DNA of 12,369 nucleotides from Robiginitomaculum sp. (lineage in GTDB: Bacteria > Pseudomonadota > Alphaproteobacteria > Caulobacterales > Maricaulaceae). The DNA lies in contig JALSHM010000365.1 of assembly GCA_026982235.1 (NCBI GenBank), positions 1 through 12,369 on the forward strand, given 5' to 3'. The translations under genes were made by a program, and so were the position numbers. The notes under the pieces were generated by a model. The model did no database searches, was not told the DNA's origin, and was given only the letters and a program-made list of their open reading frames with translations. Below are positions 7,352-12,369 of this stretch, piece after piece (positions within the stretch are counted from its first letter, which is position 1; each line of letters opens with the position of its first letter).

Positions 7352-10024
7352 ATGGCTACACGTTCAAAACCCCGGGTAAAAACCCCTGCAAAGTCGAAGC
7401 CCAAAACGCGTGCGAAGCAACAGGGCGCGGCCAAAATATCTGATCGCGACACCTTGGCGAAACTTCGTGCCCATGTGGACGATATTGAAAAACGCCTAAA
7501 GCGCGCCAATAGCTTAACCCGAACCTCTGTGCGTGCCTTAAAAACTTCCTATGAAGCGCTCAACGGGGACAATCACACCACCGCCCTGACAGGACATATC
7601 GAAGAGCTTTCCGAGCGGCTGACGGGCATGATCGAACAAACTCGTCAAGATGTCGCCCACGACTTAAAGATAGTACTTGGCGACCCACGTCTCGAAACTC
7701 TATCTAATGCCTTAACAAAGGCTAATCAGCGTTTGACTTTGGCAGAGCAAAACCAAGCCGAGGCTATCAATGCTATCAACACGCATATCGCCAGATTGGC
7801 GACGGCGGTTGATGAACGTATGCGGCGCGAGCAACGCCAACGTGAAGAGGGCCATGCACTGTTGAGCAAGCGCATGGACACAATCGAGCAAGACAGTGCA
7901 GCCGCTCTTAGAACCATTGGCGACAAAATGGTTAACATATCTGAAGAATTGACACAAAAAACACAAGCGTTGCAGGGTGAGGTGGCTGAGAAGACATTGA
8001 TACAGCAACGAGACTATGAAGAACATAAACACCAAATGGCTCAGCGTATTGAGGCTATTGAGGATGAGCAGCGCAATCAATTTCCCGCTTTTGAACGTGG
8101 TATCGAGACATTAAGCACACGCCTAGAAGCACTAGAAAGCAATATTGGTATGTATGGTCAACCAGTTGAGCCAGCTTCAGCCGAACCTGCCTATGAAATT
8201 GCACCGCAAATTTCAGAACACTCTGGTGCGAACCATGGTGAAGAAAGCCATTGTGAGAACACAAAGACGGATGATGCCTTTGCCGCACTTGAGTTGGTGG
8301 ATGTGCAGGGGGTTGAAGCGCCAGCTAGCACCCCGGCAACCGCCTATGGAGTAGCGCCCGTATACACAGCTGAAGCACAACAATTTCAGCCTGATGCCGT
8401 GCCTGGGACATCGCAAATGTCGCAAGCTTACACGCCCGTTGAATATAGCGCCAATAATGGTGCCATGGCCACCGCAGTTGCAGGCCATAACCCAGACACA
8501 TTTTCACCCCGCGCATATGTGCCGGGTGCGCAAGAAGATCAGACGGCTCCACCTCCACCATTCGCTGTGGTTGATAATAGTCAACAAGATTATACAGCGC
8601 AGGTTTCGTCCGAAATTGCGACTACACAGCAAATATATGCTGAACAACCAGCATTTGACCCGGTGACTTACGATTCCGCCGCTACACTTCCACCCCCTAT
8701 GCCGTCCTCTGAGTTAAATGCTGGCATGCCGCCAATGCCGCCAATGCCAGATGCTGCAGTTCCGGAAATTCAGACACTGGAACCGACGATGGAAAGTGTA
8801 CGCCCGGGTGCCGATATTGGTGATCGTACTAAGAAGAGCAAGAAACACAAGGTTAAAAAACCAAAAAGCGGTGGCGGTGGCGGCCATGGCACGATTCGCA
8901 AAGTGGCACTGTTTGGCGGCGTTGCTGTGGTGGCTCTCTTTGCTTATAAAACATTTGTGCCAAGAATTTTTGGCAGCGATGGCCCGACACCGCAAAGCAC
9001 ACAGTCTGCATCGGCAAGACCTGTATCATCTATTCAAGTTTCTGGTGATTCTGAGGTTGGAGTAAACGCCAAGTCGAACGAAAGACCAGAAGAATTTACT
9101 ACAACTGACGGGCAAAATTTCGAGACTGTTGAACCCGTTGGTGATTATTCGAAAACTATGACTGCACCTAATTTGGAGAGTAAAGATAATAGGGGGCAAT
9201 TAAAGACTTTGGAGGCGGCGGCTTCTGCTGGCAATGCTATTGCACAATTCCAGCTAGGCCTGTCCCATCTCGAAGCCGGGCGCGACGCGGACGCTGTTCG
9301 CCTGATCCGTCTTGCTGCCAACCAAGGTCAACCAGCTGCACAATATAGATTAGCCAAATTATATGAAGCGGGCATAGGTGTTAAGGTTAATGGTAAAACT
9401 GCAAAAGAGTTGCTCACGCGGGCGGCCAAAGCGGATAACCGTATCGCCATGCACGATCTTGGCCATTATTATATTACGGGTGCCGATGGTTCAGCACCAG
9501 ATTTACAACAAGCGGTTAAATGGTTTTCTATGGCTGCCGAGCGTGGGGTTCTCGATTCGCAATATAACTTAGCTGTTCTTTACCAAGGAGGCTCAGGCGT
9601 CCCGCGTAGCTTAGAAGAAGCTTATATCTGGTTTGCAATAGCTGGGGCACAAGGTGATAAAACAGCGTTGCAACGTAGCGAATCTGTTGCGCGGGAATTA
9701 TCCGAGGCTAGTCTTGCAAAAGCACAAGCACGCATTAAAGTTTTTGCGCCTAAACCTGTTGATAATGCGGCTAATGGTGTGTTCAAAAACCTACCTTGGA
9801 TCACTGAACGTGAGGCTCGCAAAGTACCGACAAACAAAAACAGTGTGAGAAATGTTCAAAAAATGCTCGCATCTTTGGGGTATTCTGTTGGTGCGCCAGA
9901 CGGCACTCTTGGCCCCAATACCCGTAATGCAATTATTAAGTTTGAGAGAGCAAATGGCCTACCAGAAACGGGGCGGGTTAATGCGGCTCTAATGGAGCGC
10001 TTGCAATTAGCCGCCGGCGCATAA
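7352..10024 (+). CDS. PodJ-like polar localisation protein: coiled coil, membrane segment, Sel1 repeats, peptidoglycan-binding domain
   Basis: This 890-residue protein has the architecture of the Caulobacter polarity factor PodJ. Its parts in order are: a Lys/Arg-rich N-terminus (1-29); predicted coiled coil at about 32-265; a Pro/Gln/Ala-rich disordered linker at about 270-490 with PPMPPMP; a very basic KKSKKHKVKKPK stretch at about 494-505; one membrane segment (VALFGGVAVVALFAYKTFV, 518-536); and a Ser/Thr-rich spacer. Four Sel1-type repeats follow at about 620-768 (AAAQYRLAKLYEAGIG-like units), then a peptidoglycan-binding domain 1 at about 832-887 (VQKMLASLGY, DGTLGPNTRNAI). The basic flank puts the N-terminus in the cytoplasm and the C-terminus in the periplasm. 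ATG 7352 has AGGGA about 10 bases upstream; a TTG directly before it is the only other start after an in-frame stop at 7337. The family includes other Sel1/peptidoglycan-binding proteins, so orthology is inferred from layout. Confidence 0.85.
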   Translation: MATRSKPRVKTPAKSKPKTRAKQQGAAKISDRDTLAKLRAHVDDIEKRLKRANSLTRTSVRALKTSYEALNGDNHTTALTGHIEELSERLTGMIEQTRQDVAHDLKIVLGDPRLETLSNALTKANQRLTLAEQNQAEAINAINTHIARLATAVDERMRREQRQREEGHALLSKRMDTIEQDSAAALRTIGDKMVNISEELTQKTQALQGEVAEKTLIQQRDYEEHKHQMAQRIEAIEDEQRNQFPAFERGIETLSTRLEALESNIGMYGQPVEPASAEPAYEIAPQISEHSGANHGEESHCENTKTDDAFAALELVDVQGVEAPASTPATAYGVAPVYTAEAQQFQPDAVPGTSQMSQAYTPVEYSANNGAMATAVAGHNPDTFSPRAYVPGAQEDQTAPPPPFAVVDNSQQDYTAQVSSEIATTQQIYAEQPAFDPVTYDSAATLPPPMPSSELNAGMPPMPPMPDAAVPEIQTLEPTMESVRPGADIGDRTKKSKKHKVKKPKSGGGGGHGTIRKVALFGGVAVVALFAYKTFVPRIFGSDGPTPQSTQSASARPVSSIQVSGDSEVGVNAKSNERPEEFTTTDGQNFETVEPVGDYSKTMTAPNLESKDNRGQLKTLEAAASAGNAIAQFQLGLSHLEAGRDADAVRLIRLAANQGQPAAQYRLAKLYEAGIGVKVNGKTAKELLTRAAKADNRIAMHDLGHYYITGADGSAPDLQQAVKWFSMAAERGVLDSQYNLAVLYQGGSGVPRSLEEAYIWFAIAGAQGDKTALQRSESVARELSEASLAKAQARIKVFAPKPVDNAANGVFKNLPWITEREARKVPTNKNSVRNVQKMLASLGYSVGAPDGTLGPNTRNAIIKFERANGLPETGRVNAALMERLQLAAGA
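8726..8749 (+). repeat. Short 9-base tandem repeat coding for Met-Pro-Pro
   Basis: ATGCCGCCA occurs twice in a row, at 8726-8734 and 8735-8743, followed by a partial copy ATGCCA. It codes for the MPPMPPMP part of the proline-rich linker of the PodJ-like protein. Such a unit can change copy number by slippage without breaking the frame. Confidence 0.7.
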
Positions 10025-10117
10025 GAGTTTATTCCCTCATAAAAACACCCTCCTCAATGTGATATTGCCACTTGTAATATGTTGCACCTATGGGTTAACT
10101 TTACGCATATATTTCTT

Positions 10118-10123
10118 GGGGAG
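10118..10123 (+). promoter_or_regulatory. Strong ribosome-binding site that decides the start of the first mscS gene
   Basis: GGGGAG is the best Shine-Dalgarno match ahead of the first channel gene. It lies 26 bases before the first in-frame ATG (10150), far too distant, but 5 and 8 bases before the in-frame ATA (10129) and ATT (10132). No other purine-rich site lies near 10150. Confidence 0.5.
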
Positions 10124-10131
10124 ACACTATA

Positions 10132-10998
10132 ATTTCTAACTTTGATGCCATGACTGTTGCGCCAACCATTATGAGCAAAGCGCTTGTGTTCGTACTGGCA
10201 TTTTTGGTGTTGGTGTCGGGGCGTTGGTTGGCAAACCATATCGGCAGAAATGTTGAAAATTTGTTGAACAAAGCTCCCAATGCTGACCCAACGTTGTCAC
10301 GCTTCTTCGCTAGCATTGCCAAATTTGTGTTATTGTTTGCCGCCATTATGGGTGCCTTGGCTGTGCTTGGTGTCAATACCAGTGGCATTAGTGGCATGGT
10401 GCTTGGGTTTGGTGCGGCGCTTGCATTCATTCTAAAAGATGCGCTGTCAGATGTGGCGGCAGGTGTGATGCTGATGATTTTCAGACCCTATAATGTTGGT
10501 GATGAGGTTGAAATTGCAGGCATTAAAGGCGTGGTCCAATCCATAGAAATCCTCGCCACCCGCATGAAGACCAGAAACAATATCGAGATTATTGTCGGTA
10601 ATGGCAAAGCTTGGGGCGGGGTGATTAGAAACCATACTACTATGGGCAAGCGGCGCTTGGATAAGGTGTTCGGCATGAGTTATGACGCCGACATTGATTT
10701 GGCCATTCAGGTGTTGACCACGACCGCCGCCAAAGACCCGCGCGTTTATCAAGACCCACCGCCGTGGGCGAAAGTGGTAAAACTAAATGATAGCTCTGTG
10801 GATATAGAACTGCGGGTTTGGTGTGATTACAATGACCACCGGGCGATTAAAATGGATATATCTCAGCCCATTAAACAGGCCTTGGATGCGGCGGGGATTG
10901 GCATTCCTTACCCCCATGAAGTGGTTATCAAACAACAGGTTAAATCATCAAAAGCTCGCGACCGTCTTAAACGCTTGGCGGCACTTAGAAATGCGTAA
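10132..10998 (+). CDS. MscS-family mechanosensitive ion channel, first copy (divergent pore helix)
   Basis: This is a small MscS-type channel of the inner membrane, a class that opens under membrane tension to release solutes. From the ATG at 10150 it has 282 residues. Membrane helices lie at about 9-30, 51-75 and 83-111 in that numbering. The MscS middle beta domain follows (FRPYNVGDEVEIAGIKGVV at 111-129), then the alpha/beta C-terminal domain ending at IPYPHEVVI (252-260). A basic tail of about 22 residues (KSSKARDRLKRL) is absent from the next gene. The TM3 stretch ILKDALSDVAAG has Lys96, Asp97 and Asp101 where canonical channels have Gln, Gly and Asn; Asp97 replaces the hinge Gly113 of E. 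coli MscS. I place the start at ATT 10132, 8 bases after GGGGAG, adding MSNFDA; ATA 10129 or ATG 10150 are alternatives. Its channel gating may therefore differ from canonical MscS. Confidence 0.85.
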   Translation: MSNFDAMTVAPTIMSKALVFVLAFLVLVSGRWLANHIGRNVENLLNKAPNADPTLSRFFASIAKFVLLFAAIMGALAVLGVNTSGISGMVLGFGAALAFILKDALSDVAAGVMLMIFRPYNVGDEVEIAGIKGVVQSIEILATRMKTRNNIEIIVGNGKAWGGVIRNHTTMGKRRLDKVFGMSYDADIDLAIQVLTTTAAKDPRVYQDPPPWAKVVKLNDSSVDIELRVWCDYNDHRAIKMDISQPIKQALDAAGIGIPYPHEVVIKQQVKSSKARDRLKRLAALRNA

Positions 10999-11022
10999 CA
11001 TTACAGAAGCAAGGATAAGATT

Positions 11023-11853
11023 ATGGAAAAAGTATCAGAATATATAACGCCGGAGAAACTGACCGGATATTGGGAGGCACTCCTGCCCACTGTCATCAAT
11101 ATCGCAATCGGTCTGGCTATACTCATTATCGGGATGTGGTTTGCAAAGCGCATTGGGAATATTGTCAAGAAGAACGCCAGTAAAGCGCCGAATATTGATG
11201 AAACCCTTGCCAATTTTTTGGGCTCCATAGCCAAATATGCCCTAACGGTTGTGGTGGTTGTGGCGGCTGTTACCAAAATGGGTATCGAAGCCTCCTCGCT
11301 TGTTGCCATGTTGGGGGCGGCGACATTGGCTATTGGCTTGGCTTTGCAAGGTACGCTGGGCAATGTTGCGGCAGGTGTGATGCTGATGTTGTTCCGCCCT
11401 TATAAAATCGGCGATTATGTTTCTGTGGCAGGCGAAGAGGGGGTTGTCCACGATATAAATATTTTCACGACGGTGCTGACAACTATTGATAATATTAAGG
11501 TGATTATTGCCAATGGTGAGGCTTGGGGCTCGACCATTCAGAACTTCACTTCTATGGGTGTGCGCCGAGTTGATGTGGATTATGGTATTCATTATGATGA
11601 CGACATAGACAAGGCCATTAAGATTATGAAAGACGTATCCGCCGCCCACCCAGCCGTGCTGTCCAAACCAGATGGACCGTGGGCGAAAGTGGTAAAATTA
11701 AATGATAGCTCTGTAGATATTCAAAACCGGGTCTGGTGCAAGGCGGATGATTATTGGGATGTGATGTTTGATCTCAATAAGTCCATTAAAGAAGCTTTTG
11801 ACAAAAACGGTATCACCATTCCCTATCCACATCAGGTCGAAATAGATGGTTAG
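11023..11853 (+). CDS. MscS-family mechanosensitive ion channel, second copy (canonical)
   Basis: This 276-residue small MscS channel keeps the canonical pore helix, GLALQGTLGNVAAG at about 105-118, with Gln109, Gly110 and Asn114 at the expected positions. Three membrane helices lie at about 23-45, 64-86 and 91-124. The beta domain (FRPYKIGDYVSVAGEEGVV) and the C-terminal domain ending at IPYPHQVEI follow, close to the usual length for E. coli MscS. ATG 11023 has AAGGA about 8 bases upstream and follows the first mscS stop by 24 bases, so the two are probably co-transcribed. Parts of the two genes are nearly identical at the DNA level, while the membrane regions have diverged. They should form heptamers, and mixed heptamers are conceivable. 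The role inferred is protection from hypo-osmotic shock. Confidence 0.93.
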   Translation: MEKVSEYITPEKLTGYWEALLPTVINIAIGLAILIIGMWFAKRIGNIVKKNASKAPNIDETLANFLGSIAKYALTVVVVVAAVTKMGIEASSLVAMLGAATLAIGLALQGTLGNVAAGVMLMLFRPYKIGDYVSVAGEEGVVHDINIFTTVLTTIDNIKVIIANGEAWGSTIQNFTSMGVRRVDVDYGIHYDDDIDKAIKIMKDVSAAHPAVLSKPDGPWAKVVKLNDSSVDIQNRVWCKADDYWDVMFDLNKSIKEAFDKNGITIPYPHQVEIDG

Positions 11854-12316
11854 TATATCCGTAAATCAAGCCCGTAGTCGTGCAGATATTGACGCAGTGC
11901 GCACTTTGTTTGTTGAATATCTAAATGTACTCAATACGGATTTTGGTAAGGCGGTCGGTTGCGCAGATAGCCAAGAGGATATGCAGGATTTTCCGCAAAA
12001 ATATACAGGATTGTTCCTTGCAAAACTGGACGGAGTGCCGGTTGCGGCCTGTGGTTTGATAGAGGTGAACCATCGGGATATAGAATTAGTGCGCCTGTAT
12101 TGCCGCCCGCAAGGACGCGGGCACAATGCCGGGCGCGAGCTCACGGATGCGGCGTGCGCATATGTCAAAGCGCATGGCTATGTCCGTCTCGTATTGTCAA
12201 CCGAACCAGTTATGGGACATGCGGTGCGGCTCTATAAAAATATGGGGTTCACCGACATAGAAAATTACGCAGACGCACCGTCCGCTTGCTCCAAATATAT
12301 GGCTCTGTCCTTATAG
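11846..12316 (+). CDS. GNAT-family N-acetyltransferase
   Basis: This 156-residue protein has the Gcn5-related acetyltransferase fold, which transfers acetyl from acetyl-CoA to an amine. Strand beta4 and motif A are at about 79-98 (IELVRLYCRPQGRGHNAGREL), motif B at about 115-120 (LVLSTE), and the C-terminal AVRLYKNMGFTDI at about 126-138 is typical of single-domain members. In motif A the loop reads RGHNAG, so Asn takes the place of the usual third glycine; this is a known type of variation. The ATG lies inside the end of the second mscS gene: ATGGTTAG shares 8 bases (11846-11853), which suggests translational coupling. The substrate is unknown, and the link to the channels may be only transcriptional. 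Confidence 0.88.
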   Translation: MVSISVNQARSRADIDAVRTLFVEYLNVLNTDFGKAVGCADSQEDMQDFPQKYTGLFLAKLDGVPVAACGLIEVNHRDIELVRLYCRPQGRGHNAGRELTDAACAYVKAHGYVRLVLSTEPVMGHAVRLYKNMGFTDIENYADAPSACSKYMALSL

Positions 12317-12326
12317 GCTATTGAAT

Positions 12327-12369
12327 ATGCGGTTATTATTTATAGGCGTGTTTGTATTGCTGGCGGCTT
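12327..12369 (+). CDS. Start of an exported or membrane protein (truncated by window)
   Basis: An ATG 10 bases after the GNAT stop opens a frame that runs to the window edge. The 14 complete codons give MRLLFIGVFVLLAA, a short basic start followed by a hydrophobic run, as in a signal peptide or first membrane helix. AGG at 12315-12317 is a modest ribosome-binding site. Spacing suggests it belongs to the mscS-mscS-GNAT transcript. Function cannot be judged. Confidence 0.5.
   Translation, partial: MRLLFIGVFVLLAA

Noticed and set aside
7712..8080. Minus-strand open frame of 122 codons inside the PodJ-like gene
   Set aside because: It is antisense to the coiled-coil region, is an odd Leu/Cys-rich composition with no motif, and has no promoter or ribosome-binding site.
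9983..10014. Inverted repeat GCGGCT/AGCCGC at the end of the PodJ-like gene as a terminator
   Set aside because: It lies within the coding sequence with a loop of about 20 bases and no T-run after it. Codon constraints explain it adequately.
10082..10113. TTGCAC/TATATT as a promoter for the mscS genes
   Set aside because: The spacer is 20 bases, and the predicted start would fall on the ribosome-binding site, so support is too weak.

Overview
The window looks like a piece of an alphaproteobacterial chromosome of moderate GC. The best clues are the PodJ-like polar protein preceded by a CtrA-type box (TTAA-N7-TTAA), and a beta-oxidation operon led by a MerR regulator. A Caulobacterales/Hyphomonadaceae-like source is my guess; there is no rRNA or other marker to prove it. 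I see no mobile element, CRISPR array, tRNA or rRNA, and no sign of recent transfer.

Left part (1-5303, all on the minus strand): a five-gene operon read right to left. The order is a MerR-family regulator, a ~600-residue acyl-CoA dehydrogenase with the C-terminal extension, an LCAD-like acyl-CoA dehydrogenase, a thiolase, and the N-terminal part of a FadB/FadJ-type hydratase/dehydrogenase that runs off the window. The genes are 8-81 bases apart. Together they give the enzymes for acyl-CoA dehydrogenation, hydration (and probably hydroxyacyl oxidation) and thiolysis. The regulator's start region holds a striking operator of two overlapping inverted repeats (5316-5337), placed between and over the elements of a predicted promoter, so autoregulation is likely.

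Middle part (5304-10024, plus strand): a secreted or periplasmic protein of about 603 residues that I do not recognise is transcribed divergently from the regulator and may share its operator. After a 143-base spacer with an inverted repeat and a CtrA-type box comes an 890-residue membrane protein. It has an N-terminal coiled coil, a Pro/Gln-rich linker, one membrane segment, Sel1 repeats and a C-terminal peptidoglycan-binding domain, which is the architecture of Caulobacter PodJ.

Right part (10132-12369, plus strand): two tandem MscS-family channel genes, a GNAT acetyltransferase overlapping the second by 8 bases, and the first codons of another exported protein. The first channel has charged residues at pore-helix positions where the second keeps the canonical ones, and it appears to lack a well-placed ATG start.

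Nothing here is a clear undescribed multi-gene system. The most promising leads are the uncharacterised secreted protein between a beta-oxidation regulator and a polarity factor, the unusual MerR operator with a probably leaderless mRNA, and the diverged MscS pair.
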